NCBI GenBank assembly: GCA_963210315.1
Contig: OY723321.1
Coordinates: forward strand, 1,476,771 to 1,540,770
Length of the DNA: 64,000 nt
Direction of reading: 5' to 3'
Source: Rhynchopus euleeides
Lineage: Eukaryota; Euglenozoa; Diplonemea; Diplonemida; Diplonemidae
Shown one piece after another: positions 11,134 through 21,504 of this stretch. The number at the start of each line of letters is the position of its first letter. Within the stretch, counting starts at the first letter, position 1. Position numbers and translations under genes: made by a program. The notes below the pieces were generated by a model. It made no database searches, had not been told where the DNA came from, and saw nothing but the letters and a program-made list of their open reading frames with translations.

Positions 11134-11814
11134 CAGGGGTGGAGCTTGGGGGTTTTTTCGGGTCAGCTGACCTGATTTTCTGCAGGCCCTCACAAAAAAT
11201 CAGGTCAGGGGTAAAAAGAAAAAAAAATATAGATTTTCGGGGAACCGGAAAAGTTGGCTCCTCGCCTTGGGGTCTCAAGGTGACCAGGAGGCGTTTCGTG
11301 AGCAAAGTGACCCCAGCGACAGGAGCACAGGCCTCAAACAGTCACAATAGAGGACAAATGAAGCTGCCCAACCCGTACCGTGCAACAGACGTTACTACCG
11401 TGGCCTCCGGCGGCTGGGGGGCTCCGCCCCCCAGACCCCCCTGTGGCATGTGCCTGTCTTGTACCCAAGCCCTTTACATCAGGGAATGGAGTACAGACCG
11501 CCCTCAGTATCCTCAGGAGGACGCAGCCAACTCACACAGAATCCGTACGCCCGCAAGTCACAGATGTTCACTACCGTGGCCTCCGGCGGCTGGGGGCTCC
11601 GCCCCCCAGACCCCCCCTATGGCATGTGTTTGTCTTGTAACCAAGTCCTTGCGCGTCCGGGGCTGCATATCAGTTCCGGTACCCTCGCGGGAGGCTGGGC
11701 CCGAGCACTGATCTCTGACACGAACCGGGGGGGAACCCATTCAGTGAGAAAAAATTGGCTGACCCGATCTGACCCGATCCAGCCCGCAACCCCAAATTTC
11801 AAGCTCCACCCCTG
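11134..11814. mobile_element. Non-autonomous hAT-type element with 8-bp target duplication
   Basis: Termini are CAGGGGTGGAGCTTG at 11134 and its inverse CAAGCTCCACCCCTG ending at 11814. The 8-bp sequence GAAAGCAT directly flanks both sides (11126-11133 and 11815-11822). A CAGGG terminus with an 8-bp duplication is the hallmark of the hAT superfamily. Subterminal GGGTCAG motifs occur in both orientations. The interior carries two copies of a ~178-bp minisatellite unit and no transposase. It is complete but non-coding. Confidence 0.85.
11395..11643 (+). repeat. Two copies of a GC-hairpin minisatellite unit
   Basis: A conserved ~70-bp core starting CTACCGTGGCCTCCGGCGGC and containing a GGGGGCTCCGCCCCC hairpin occurs at about 11395-11466 and 11573-11643, period about 178 bp. 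Two related cores lie inverted at 31315-31564. Confidence 0.8.
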
Positions 11815-12754
11815 GAAAGCATGGTGCAAAAAAAAACAGAGGCTTGGAGGTGTATGCGATGCCCGGCCTGTTAGGGTGTAAACCCTTCGTGGAAGAAGAT
11901 CCCGCTTGTGTCGGCGGGTGCTCTGTGTTCTGTGTGTTGCGTTGTTTCTGGTGGCCCTCTTTAGAGAGGGCTGACTCTGCGCAGATGATGGCCCACTTCC
12001 GTGTGTGTGTGTGTGTGGGAGCCGACAATGTGGCGTCTTTGTCATCTGACGAGCTTGCTCTGATTTATTTTTCTCTGGCGCCACGTTGTCAAGCACCCAA
12101 TGTGTGTCTTTCAGTGAATATCACATCAGGGCAAGATGCTCGGTCTGTTTTCAACACTGCGACAAGCTTCACATTGCCTAGGTGAACTGACAGCAGCGGG
12201 ATGCACTCTCCGCGCATATGGGCTCCTGATTGTGTTTGTGTGCAATGTGGGCCGCTGATCTCACCATTTTTGTTATCCACGACGATCTGTCTGGGCGGGA
12301 GTGGTTGTTCGGTATATCTGCAGCCAAAAACGGTTGGGGCGTTGAAGCCCACAACCCACTTGGTCGGCGCGGGAGGGGAGGGGGGAAGGGGGAGTCTAGG
12401 GTGGGGCGTGGCAGTGGGGTCCGGTGAGGCGTGAGGAGGCTTTTGCCCCCTCGCCCTCCCCCCTGCCCGAAAAAAAGGCAGTTGACATGGGGGGGGGGAG
12501 CTGGTTTGAAGGTGTGGCCGCCAGAGAGCCGGCCACACTTCATGATGCATGGGGACGGGGGGGGGTGTCACACGAACAATAATCAAAATCCCCTGCCCCC
12601 CCACCCCCCCCCCCCCTCAAGCATCGACACTTTCCGCGGAAAGTTGTCCTTTTGTCTTTCAGCCTCTGCCGACCGTGCTGCTCTCTGTATCACACCCCAC
12701 TCCCCAATCGAATCACCACCAGGCCCCCCTCCCCCTCTCGACCCCTTCCACGAG
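11815..12754. other. Spacer and 5' untranslated region
   Basis: No gene seen. The part just upstream of the next CDS is pyrimidine-rich and ends in the acceptor listed at 12648-12662. Confidence 0.55.
12648..12662 (+). promoter_or_regulatory. Likely trans-splice acceptor for the 12755 gene
   Basis: The tract CCTTTTGTCTTTCAG ends in AG at 12661-12662, 92 bases before the ATG at 12755, with no other ATG in frame between. It is the clearest pyrimidine-AG signal ahead of this gene. That it receives a spliced leader is inference. Confidence 0.45.
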
Positions 12755-15046
12755 ATGGAACCTCAAGCTGCAGATCCGGGGAGCGGAGCACCGCGGGACA
12801 AGCGCCGTGTCCCGATGATGCCATTCCACAAGCGTGTGATGCGGTGCTGCGAGGCCCCCCCTTCACCGGGCGACACACAGCTCGAGTCGCACGGCAGCGC
12901 GCTGTCGGGGCTGGAGGTGTGGTGCGCCGAGGTGACGGAGGTGACAGCTGTGGAGGGGGGCCCCCTGCAGCTCAGCCCCTTCGAGTGCGAACGCACCCTC
13001 CTCCTCTACTTCAACGACGACGACCTGGCGATACGCAGCGTGTGGCAGGTCCACCAGCCCCTTGCCGCTGCCCTCTGGCTGCAGAGCGCCGCAGAAAACG
13101 AAGTCATGCAGACCCTCCCCTGCGGCGACCCCTCCAGGGCCGCCCTGCAGCGCCTCCGCGCCACCATCGCACACCCCATCACCCCCGCACAGCATGTGGT
13201 CGGGGTGTGGGTCCCGACCTACTGGTCCCAGGTGTGGGGTGTGCTGCTCCACGGCTTCCCCTCCCAGCCCCTCATGGTCTACACCACACCGGAGGACGCC
13301 CTGCGCGCCTCCACGGTCCCCAGCGGGACCTGCGGGGGGTACGCGCGCAGCCTGCTGTTCTGCTGGGCTGTGCTGAACCGCACAGCCCTCGCTGCTTCGG
13401 AGGAAGGGCTCCGCCACGCCTCCGCACCCCCCTCCCGCGGGAGGAACTGGCTGTCCCGCAGCGGCACGGCGATCAGCATGGGGTGCCCGCGCCGCGACCT
13501 CCTCGCGCAGTATGTCCTGTGGGTGGGGGAGCCCAACATCGACGACGCCAGCGACAGCGACCTGGATGTCGCGGAGTCCGCGATGCGCGACGCGCGGAAG
13601 TGGGCCATGGCCTCCCAGTGGATCATGACGAGCGAGGCGGAGAGCGCCACCCTCCAGGAGCCCGTGGACCCCCTCGCAGCCCTGGGAGCTGCGGAGCAGG
13701 ACTTCCGCGCCGTGCTGTGGAACACCGAGGTGGCCTGCCTGCTGGGCGAGGCGCAGCCGCTCCTCCTGGAGCGCGCAGCGCTCGCCGAGGAGGGGGCGCG
13801 GCACCGCCTCCACGACGCGGAGGAGGACTGCTTCCACGAGCTGCTGGTGTTGGAGTCGCTGTTCTACGCCTGCGCCGGCGCGGGCAGCCGGCTGTGCGAA
13901 GACGAGGAGGACGAGTTTGTGCTGCTCGCCACAGTGTGGAACGCCGTGGTGGGCACCGCGGCGGGCGCCTCGGAGGCGGTGCTGTCGGGCCCGATGCCCT
14001 CCCTGCTGAAGGCTGCGCTGCAGCGGGGAGATGCGGACCGCACCCGGATCCTCGTTGCGGGGGTGTCGCGCATGCTTGCGGTGTTCCCCGAGGGGGACTC
14101 TCTCAGCGCCGCGTCAGCCACAGCGCTGAGCAGCCTCCTGGTGGCCGCCGTGCAGCGCTTCGGATCCGACCTCACGATGCTGGTCGATGCGATGGTTGCC
14201 TTCGAGCTGGTCGTGCCGCCTCCCGCAGAGCCTCTGGGGTCCGCACCGCTTACCCGCAGCAGGCGGCTGGAGCGGACCGCGCTGTACTACACAGTGTTCA
14301 CACAGGTCCTGGCGGAGACGTGCCGCCACCCCCAGGGGGCTGTGGCGGAGAGTGCGGCAAGCACCCCAGAGGCCTTCCCCACCGTGACGGACACATGGGG
14401 TGTCAGCAGCCTGGGGCCCACCCTGGAGCAGGTCGCCTGCCACGCCCTCCGGGCGCTGTCGGCGGTGGGCGAGCCGCTGAGCGCCGCGCCGTCGCTCGCG
14501 AGGCATGCCATCGCCGCGATGCACACCTTCGGCGACTGCGTCGCGGTGCTGGATGAGGGGTTCCGCCTGCTAGTGGAGCTGCTGCCGGTGCAGCCCGCCC
14601 TCCTGGGGGGCGGCGCCGGGGTGCTGGAGGTGGCGTGCTCCACAGCGAAGCGCCTGGTGAGGGATGGGGACCGTGCAGCCCAGCTGCGGCACCTGCATGA
14701 GAGCCTCCTGCAGTGCTTCGCCGTGCTCGCCACGGCGCCAGCCGTGGTGAAGGAGAGGATGTGCCTCGAGGGTGTGCCGCACTTCCTGGAGCTCGCCCTG
14801 CGGAACTACGCAGACTGCCCCGCTGTGTGCAACCAGGCCCTCTGTGTCCTGGACTGCCTGTCCCAGTCTCTCAGCGCGCGTGCCGCCCTCGTGTCCCCCG
14901 GGATGGAGGAGGTGCTGCGCTACCTCGAGAGTGCCGCCTGCCCCCGCATCGCACGCAAGGCTGCCTGTGTGCGGTGCTGCATCGACAAGGTGAAGATGCC
15001 CTCCGTGTCGCGGAGCAGCGGGGCTGCGGCCCAGCAGTGCTACTGA
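12755..15046 (+). CDS. Large acidic helical-repeat-like protein, family unknown
   Basis: A single exon encodes about 763 residues with very high GC3. The reading frame stays open upstream, but the first ATG after the probable acceptor at 12661 is at 12755 (MEPQAADPGSGAP). I recognise no named family. The N-terminal 250 residues mix beta-like and aromatic-rich segments (WVPTYWSQVWGVLLHGFP). From about residue 330 the chain is almost entirely helical and Ala/Leu-rich, with repeating helix pairs resembling armadillo/HEAT repeats (for example VACHALRALSAVGEPLS and VCNQALCVLDCLSQSLSA). An acidic patch (LCEDEEDEF) lies near residue 382. There is no signal peptide or membrane segment, so it is probably cytosolic and possibly a scaffold (inference). 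Downstream spacing to the LysM gene is 355 bp. Confidence 0.8.
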   Translation: MEPQAADPGSGAPRDKRRVPMMPFHKRVMRCCEAPPSPGDTQLESHGSALSGLEVWCAEVTEVTAVEGGPLQLSPFECERTLLLYFNDDDLAIRSVWQVHQPLAAALWLQSAAENEVMQTLPCGDPSRAALQRLRATIAHPITPAQHVVGVWVPTYWSQVWGVLLHGFPSQPLMVYTTPEDALRASTVPSGTCGGYARSLLFCWAVLNRTALAASEEGLRHASAPPSRGRNWLSRSGTAISMGCPRRDLLAQYVLWVGEPNIDDASDSDLDVAESAMRDARKWAMASQWIMTSEAESATLQEPVDPLAALGAAEQDFRAVLWNTEVACLLGEAQPLLLERAALAEEGARHRLHDAEEDCFHELLVLESLFYACAGAGSRLCEDEEDEFVLLATVWNAVVGTAAGASEAVLSGPMPSLLKAALQRGDADRTRILVAGVSRMLAVFPEGDSLSAASATALSSLLVAAVQRFGSDLTMLVDAMVAFELVVPPPAEPLGSAPLTRSRRLERTALYYTVFTQVLAETCRHPQGAVAESAASTPEAFPTVTDTWGVSSLGPTLEQVACHALRALSAVGEPLSAAPSLARHAIAAMHTFGDCVAVLDEGFRLLVELLPVQPALLGGGAGVLEVACSTAKRLVRDGDRAAQLRHLHESLLQCFAVLATAPAVVKERMCLEGVPHFLELALRNYADCPAVCNQALCVLDCLSQSLSARAALVSPGMEEVLRYLESAACPRIARKAACVRCCIDKVKMPSVSRSSGAAAQQCY

Positions 15047-15401
15047 GGAGGGTGGAGGAGTGGGGTGGTGACGTCCTTCTGCCAATCTTGCCGGATTCCT
15101 TGGGTGTGGAGGGGTGGGGGCAGCCAGTCCACCGTTCGTCCCTCCTCGGCACTTCCGTGTCGGGGCGGGTGGGGGGGGGGGGGGGCGGCTGCTGTGATGT
15201 TGTGCGGAATCGAGGCGGGGTCACCTTCCGCACGATTTGAGCTCTCTGCTTTCTCTCTCTCTCCCCCCGGCACAGCTCGTCCCCGCCCCCCCCCCCTCCT
15301 GTTTGTGGGTGGAACGTTCCGCTGCCTGCCCAGTCTCACACACCCCCACCCGCTATCACTGTCAACACACAACAGGATACACTAACACCACCATATCCAC
15401 A

Positions 15402-16145
15402 ATGGTGCAAGCCGGCGCTGTCCTGGTGAACGGGCCTGGGCATGCGACAATTGTCGGCGTGCCGATGGAGGTGCGTGATGGGGTGCTTGTGGAGCAGGGG
15501 GTGCCCGACGCATCTGTGGTGCCGGACGAGACTGTGGTTGCGACATCACAGACCCCGCTCTTCGTGGAGCACCGCATCAGCGACGCAGACACTCTGCCCC
15601 TCCTGGCGCTGAAGTACAACGTGGCGGAGATCAGCATCCTCCGCGCAAACATGCTGCTCAGCTCCGACTCCTTCGAGTTCCTCGGCACCGGCACCATCAT
15701 TAAAGTGCCTGCCGACCGCGACCACCCCGTGATCCCCGCCACTCTCGATGACAAGACGGAGGCCGTCATTGCAATGTGCGCAAGGTATCAGCGGCGCACT
15801 GGCGAAACTCTGTCACGCGACGCTGCCCTGAGGTATCTGGAGGACCACCAGTGGGACGCAGAGGAGGCGTATAAGGAGCGCCTGAGCAAACAGGAGGCGA
15901 TCATCCGCATGACGCACCTCTATGAGCACAAGACAGGGGAGCGTATCAACAGGCAGGAGGCGGAGTTCTACCTGATGGATCACGACTGGGACATGGATGA
16001 GGCCTGCAAGGCGCGTGTGGCGGACATGGAGTGGGAGAAGAAGCATCCGTTCAGGCCGACCAATGAGGCGGTGGTTTCCCGGCCATGTGCCGGGAAGAAG
16101 ATGAGGACCTCAGCCGGTTGTTTCAGCTTCCTCCGCAGGCAGTAA
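15402..16145 (+). CDS. LysM-domain protein with two UBA-like repeats
   Basis: A single exon encodes 247 residues, starting at ATG 15402 (MVQAGAVLVNG). Residues about 57-104 form a LysM-like domain (FVEHRISDADTLPLLALKYN, then a conserved Asn, then LGTGTIIKVP). LysM modules elsewhere bind GlcNAc glycans or act as intracellular adaptors. Residues about 117-160 and 165-207 form two tandem ~45-residue helical repeats of the pattern A..YLEDHQWDAEEAY and A.FYLMDHDWDMDEAC, which resemble UBA-type ubiquitin-binding folds. There is no signal peptide, so an intracellular adaptor role is likelier than peptidoglycan binding (inference). The C-terminal tail is basic and Cys-containing (AGKKMRTSAGCF). Candidate acceptors upstream are at 15274-15275 and 15373-15374. 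Confidence 0.8.
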   Translation: MVQAGAVLVNGPGHATIVGVPMEVRDGVLVEQGVPDASVVPDETVVATSQTPLFVEHRISDADTLPLLALKYNVAEISILRANMLLSSDSFEFLGTGTIIKVPADRDHPVIPATLDDKTEAVIAMCARYQRRTGETLSRDAALRYLEDHQWDAEEAYKERLSKQEAIIRMTHLYEHKTGERINRQEAEFYLMDHDWDMDEACKARVADMEWEKKHPFRPTNEAVVSRPCAGKKMRTSAGCFSFLRRQ

Positions 16146-17770
16146 AGAATGGGGTGGAGGCAAGCACAATACAATTCGACCCTCGTGTGCAGCCAGAGAG
16201 AGAGAGAGAGAGAGAGGTGGGGGGGCAGGGTGGTGTGGGTGTTGGTGTTCCCCCCTCTCGACTAACCTGATTGCCATCCCATATACACATGACTCTTCCG
16301 TCCCACACCGTGTGTATAGCAGGGGTTTTTTTTTGTAGCCGGTCGGTGCGATAACATATTAACAGGGGGTGGGGGGGTTGGGTGTTTGATGGAGGGGTGG
16401 GATCTGGAAGGAGAGGGTACACCAAAAAAAATAGCTACCCCGCCCCCGCCCCCGCCGGGGAATAGTTTTGTTTCTGTCTTTTCGTCTTCATGTATCCCCA
16501 CACGCGCCCTACGTCCTCTCCACCCCCCGAACCTATTTTTTTGGACCCGCCTTGTTGGGCCAGGGTCTGCTGTCTTGACACATATGTCACATCCCCTGAC
16601 TGTTTTCCCAAGTTGCCGCGCCCCCCCCCCCCCCACCCTCCCTTCCCCCCCTCACTCTGCCCCACGGGCCTTCCAGGTATACTGCCTGAAACATCACCAA
16701 CCTGGAGGATTGCCTGGGGCACAGCCAAGCAGCATTCAACACCTCGTTCGAAGGGGGCCCTTCTCGAGAAGTGCAGAACAGAAGGATAGCGTATCAGTGC
16801 TCGTGTGTTAAGTCTTTCGTGGACTACTGTACGATGCGGGCCCGCTAATTCGCAACATAGCCAACGCTCAGAAGTGCAGCGTAGTGGGAAAAGGTGAGCG
16901 ACCTCACGACCTCACGACTGGCCGTAGTGAGAAGTGACACAGTTTGACACACAGCGGCACAGAGCGCCCCCAAGGCACGGCTCACCACACATTGGCCTTG
17001 CCAGGCATGAGTGCGCTCGGCAGAGAGAGGTCTTGTTCTCCCTTCCCGAGTTTGGCTGGGCCCGGGGATGAGGGACAGCCCCTCATGGAGTGGGGGCTCA
17101 TCAGAAGCTCACAGAAGAGCAGAAAAAAAAGTGAGCCTTTCAGAGCAAAAGGCAGCTCCCGGACTCCCCACCCTTTTCTTTATCTAACGAAACGGAAGCA
17201 TCGCTTGTGACACCACGTGATCTAGCCCCGCAGTGCAGCTGCAAAGAAGGACTCTTGATGAACAGAATAATTCAGAGGCAATATCTGAGGACTCGCGAGG
17301 TACGTCGAACAGCGATATTATAGATCTGCAGGCGAGAGAGGACAGTCTTCCGCCTAAGACGCGCCGGGGAAGGGTTCGGGGGCACGCGACAGGGCCACCC
17401 TCTATGTGCCATACCGGTTTTGGTTCTGTTCGCGTCGTTTCCGAGCTGCTGTCCGGGCGGCAGTCGGGGTTGCCGGCTGGGTCGGGAGAGGGGAGAGGGG
17501 AGGGGATGGGCTCACAGGAAATGTTGTTCAAAAAAAATACACCCCACACCCCCACACACCCTCTGTCCACTCTCCACCCTTCATTCCTACCACCCTCTTC
17601 ACGTTATTGTGTCAAGTGTGGCATGCTGGGGCGGGAGGGGGGGGGGTGTCACAGGGAGAACGAGCAAAAGCTCCACGAACAGTGGGAGTGCTTCTGAAAA
17701 CAATTGCAATTCCAACCCTCCGGGCCTGTTTCAGCAAAATATCCGGGGACATTTAGTCACAGTTTTTTTT
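16146..17770. other. Spacer, no gene recognised
   Basis: Starts with a GA microsatellite (about 16195-16216) and continues as C/G-rich spacer. An open + frame near 17233-17520 has no ATG and no recognisable motif, so it is not called. Confidence 0.55.
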
Positions 17771-18464
17771 ACCGTATACGTAAATATTTTGGAACGTAAA
17801 TATTATGGAACGTAATTATTATGGAACGTAAATACCGTATACGTAAATATTATGGAACGTAAATATTATGGAACGGGCCCATTTTTGGCCGGTCCGTTCC
17901 ATAATATTTACGTTCCATAATATTTACAGGGCCAGTTGGGGACTCGGTGGTGAGGACGGCTTGCGTCAGGAATCGCGCGAAAAGTGCACGAGTAGGTCCC
18001 GTCAGGGACTCTGTATGCCGTCCGATCACCTGGTCCAAGTCCCCGAGTCGCAGAAAGCCCTGTAAATATTATGGAACGAAAAAAATCTGGAACGCCAACC
18101 CACCAGCGTTCCAAAATATTTACGTTCCATAATATTTACGTTCCATAATATTTACGTTCCAAAATATTTACGTATACGGTATTATGGAACGCTGGTGGGT
18201 TGGCGTTCCAGATTTTTTTCGTTCCATAATATTTACAGGGCTTTCTGCGACTCGGGGACTTGGACCAGGTGATCGGACGGCATACAGAGTCCCTGACGGG
18301 ACCTACTCGTGCACTTTTCGTGCGATTCCTGAGGCAAACCATCCTCACCACCGAGTCCCCAACTGGCCCTGTAAATATTTTGGAACGTAAATATTATGGA
18401 ACGGACCGGGCAAAAATGGGCCCGTTCCATAATATTTACGTTCCATAATATTTACGTATACGGT
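17771..18464. repeat. Giant palindrome made of a 16-bp word array
   Basis: The ends read ACCGTATACGTAAATATT on both strands. They continue into tandem copies of GGAACGTAAATATTAT or its inverse. The segment from about 17832 to 18110 is repeated almost perfectly in inverted orientation from about 18182 to 18464, including a ~120-bp non-repetitive core on each side (17930-18050 and 18240-18365). The centre (18110-18181) holds more words and another CGTATACGGTA end. A third copy begins at 63933 and runs off the window. There is no coding capacity. Confidence 0.85.
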
Positions 18465-20095
18465 ATTTCATTCCAGCAGGACCTGCATTTCATCGGCAAA
18501 GCTCGCACGGATGATTCCGTGCAAAAGACGCTCAGTCGACAGGGCGAAGTTAACGCCACCCCAGGCCCATCGCAGTAATTCACCGCCCACACTTCGCCTC
18601 GCTTGCCTTTGTTCTTGCTTCCTTCTCGGAGCCGCAGGACAACGGACCCCCCTCCCCCATGACTTGCCCATCGCATTGCCGATGTGCTCTGGTTTTCTCA
18701 ATTCCACACACGCTAAGCACGCGGTGTTCGATCGATCCTTCACATTACCCCCCACCCCCCTCCACCCCCACACCCACAATTTACGCCTTTTCTTGGGACC
18801 GCGACGGGCTCTCCTGCCCCTGTCGTGGAGCTGTGGTGCCAGCGAAAGCCACAGTCGCTGGTAGATGTCATTGCTCTCGACTCAACTGGGAGTATCTGAC
18901 AGAATGTGTTTGCCCTTGTGGGAGATTATTCCGCAGGGGGTTTCAGAGGTCACCACCACGTGGCGTGCTCTCGAAGCAGCAGATATGGCAATGTGCAAAA
19001 AAGAGGAATCCGAGATTGCCTTTTTTGTGGGACTTTTTTTCCACCGATTCTGGGCGACTCTCCGCCCATGCAAGTGTGTCTGTCGGGCAAAGAATGGCAT
19101 TTGTTGCAACAACAAGCTTGAATTTTTTGTCACAGCGAAAGAGCCGGTGGGAGTGTGCCGTCGGCACACACACAGCGTGTTTTGATGCAGCATTACAAAA
19201 AGCCCATCTAGTCACGGCAATCGCTCCTCCCGCAGGGTGATTTAGGCCACATCACACTACCGCTCGTGGTGCCCACAAGCAAAAACCCCCCACTCTTTCT
19301 CTCCCCCAAGTGGAATGGCACCTCGCTTCCTCTCCCCCGTCCCGCTCCCCCCGCCCCCCGCCCCCCCCGCCCCGCAGATAAAGATATCCTTTCACCGCTC
19401 CCCTGATCTCACTCTGTGCTTCCCAATACATCGTATCCGGCCGACTTCAGGCCAATTTTGTCCACCACCTCCCTTCTTCCCCATCTTATCTCCGTCTGTG
19501 TTGACCAGTAGTGCTGATAGGGGGGCTATGCTGAAGCTGTCCTGTGGGGGCATGCCGCCACTGTCTGCTCTGCAACTCTCTGGATGATCCTGGAGTGGGG
19601 CAGGCGAAGCCTGCCTGTCCTCCGTCTTCAGAGCGTCCGATAATCCTCCAGCAATGCATGGGAACGGTTCACAGATGCAATAGGCACTGTTCCACGCTTG
19701 GTTCTGTCGCGAGGTGCTGTGCCTTCGCACAGCGTCCAAGAGGTTTGCTGACAGGTTCAAACCAGGGTGTGGTGGTGTGTGGGGTGGTCTCCGTCGGAAG
19801 AGCGGCGGGGATCATTCCCAAGGCCACCCACCGCCGCTGTGGATTCTGGCCGCCGCTTATCCCAACAGGTGCTGGCGAAGAAGGAAGGAGGTTCCGTGCC
19901 AGGCTGCGACAGGAGAGCACCCGCCCCCCCTCCCTGCATCTTGTTTTCAGCGTTGCCTGCAGGTGGACCGGAGCCACGGCCATGGAGGCCTTCATGCATG
20001 CCACCACCCCCACCACCCCCACCACCACCAACCTGCAGGCAATTGTTTAACTGTGCGGTGCAGCCGTCCCCTCGCAGCCCGCCAATTCACAAGCG
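18465..20095. other. Spacer, no gene recognised
   Basis: Mixed-composition spacer. A 106-codon ATG frame at 18865-19185 (Cys-rich, ending HTHSVF) has ordinary third-position usage unlike the genes and is not called. Poly(C) and CA runs are frequent. An AG at 20076-20077 after CCGTCCCCTCGC is a possible acceptor for the next gene. Confidence 0.55.
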
Positions 20096-21504
20096 ATGCC
20101 CTCCCCTGCGGTGCTGATGTGGGCGGTGGCGTGTGCCCTGCTGGCGGGTGCCGTGCTCCCTGCCTCGGCTGCCAGCGCTGCTGCCGAGGCGTACCGGCAG
20201 GTGCCCAAGGCGGTGTACGTGTGGAACCCGGTGCGGGTATGAAGAAGCGGTGGTGGGCGTGGGATGAGAATGACAACGCGGAGCGCCTGGTGTCCTTCTG
20301 CAAGGTGCACGGCTTCAAGAAGGCGATGGTGTTCGTGGGGTCTGTGGAGTGGGACTGGGCGGCGTTCCGCAACGGGTTCCTGCCCAACGAGGCGTCGATG
20401 CTGTATCTCACCTCGCGCCTGCGCGCACAGGGCGTGGAGCCCATCGCCGCCTTCTACCTGAATGACGCGGTGAACAACCTGGCCAACTGGGAGCGTGCGG
20501 CAGATGTGGTGGAGGCGGTGCACCGCTTCAACGAGCGGAACCCCGCAGCCGCCTTCAGCGGGGTGGAGACGGACCAGGAGCCGACCACGGTCAGCGCCAC
20601 GTACATGCGCATGAACGAAGGGATGATGCAGCGCAAGGCACAGCTGGGGTCGTCCCTCTCCCTCGGCGCGACGCTGAAGCCGAAGTGGCTGCGTGACCCT
20701 TCGCCGGGCGGGCGCCACGCGTCGGTGACTGTGGACATCCTGGGGGTGCTGGACACGGCGATGATGATGGCGTACAGCGACCGGGAGGCGTCGAGCGTGT
20801 CGCTGGGCAACCTGGCCCTGGAGCACGCACGCACCGCAGGACGCCCTCTGTCCATTGCCATCGAGACAGTGGACGTGGCGGGTGCGTCCTTCTTCTCGTT
20901 GACGACAGCAGCGAACAAGGACCCCTTCTTCGAGATGGTGGCGCGTATGCACCGCGGGTACGCAGCCCGGGAGTCGTACTCGTACCTCGTGATCCACGAC
21001 TACGACCACTACTTCGAGAACCTGTACGGCGCGTCCCCGACACAGTTTGGGCGGGCAGACGTGCCGGGGCTGTTCCGTGGTGACAACGGGGGCGTGCCGC
21101 CCACCGTGCCCACACCCCCGACCCCGCCGCAGCCCGTGCGCACTCCCCGTCCTGTGTCAGTGCCGCCGACCACGCCGCGCCCTGCTGTGCAGACACCTGC
21201 GCCACAGGGCGAGTGCGGCAGGGCGCTGTGCAGGATGGCTGTCGGGAGGTGGTCGTACTGCAAGACGTGGACGGCAAAGCCTGTGTGCCACGGCAGCACC
21301 CTGCCGTGTGCATGCGGCGCACCTCGCCCCCCGTCGCCTCTTCCTGTTCCCGCTCCCGCTCCTGTGGTTCCGACACCGCCGACACCGCCGACAGGTCTCT
21401 GCGGTACGGCCTTCTGCCAGTCGCTCAGCCCTGGGTCGCACTGCAAGACGTGGAAGACCCCGTCGGTGTGCCACGGCATCAACACGCCCTGCCAGGCCTG
21501 TTAG
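20096..21504 (+). CDS. Secreted TIM-barrel glycosidase-like protein with Cys-rich modules, apparent frameshift
   Basis: ATG 20096 (or in-frame ATG 20117) opens a signal peptide, MWAVACALLAGAVLPASA, then PKAVYVWNPVR and a TGA at 20240. From 20239 the +2 frame continues as KKRWWAWDENDNAERLVSF to the stop at 21502-21504. The two pieces read as one protein, so one base is probably missing in the G-run near 20235. An extra G would give one frame, so either a sequence error or a real frameshift is possible. The barrel shows features of GH18-like hydrolases: FSGVETDQEP (acid position), AMMMAYSD and YLVIHDYDHYF. A Pro/Thr linker separates two ~33-residue six-Cys modules (CKTW and VCHG motifs, near 21211-21310 and 21397-21500) that may bind glycans. 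Probably secreted; substrate unknown. Confidence 0.75.

Noticed and set aside
17771-18464. Regularly repeated word that might suggest a CRISPR array
   Set aside because: The words are adjacent or inverted with no unique spacers of constant length, and the host is eukaryotic.
18865-19185. 106-codon Cys-rich ATG frame
   Set aside because: Third-position composition is unlike the confirmed genes, and there is no recognisable motif or nearby acceptor.
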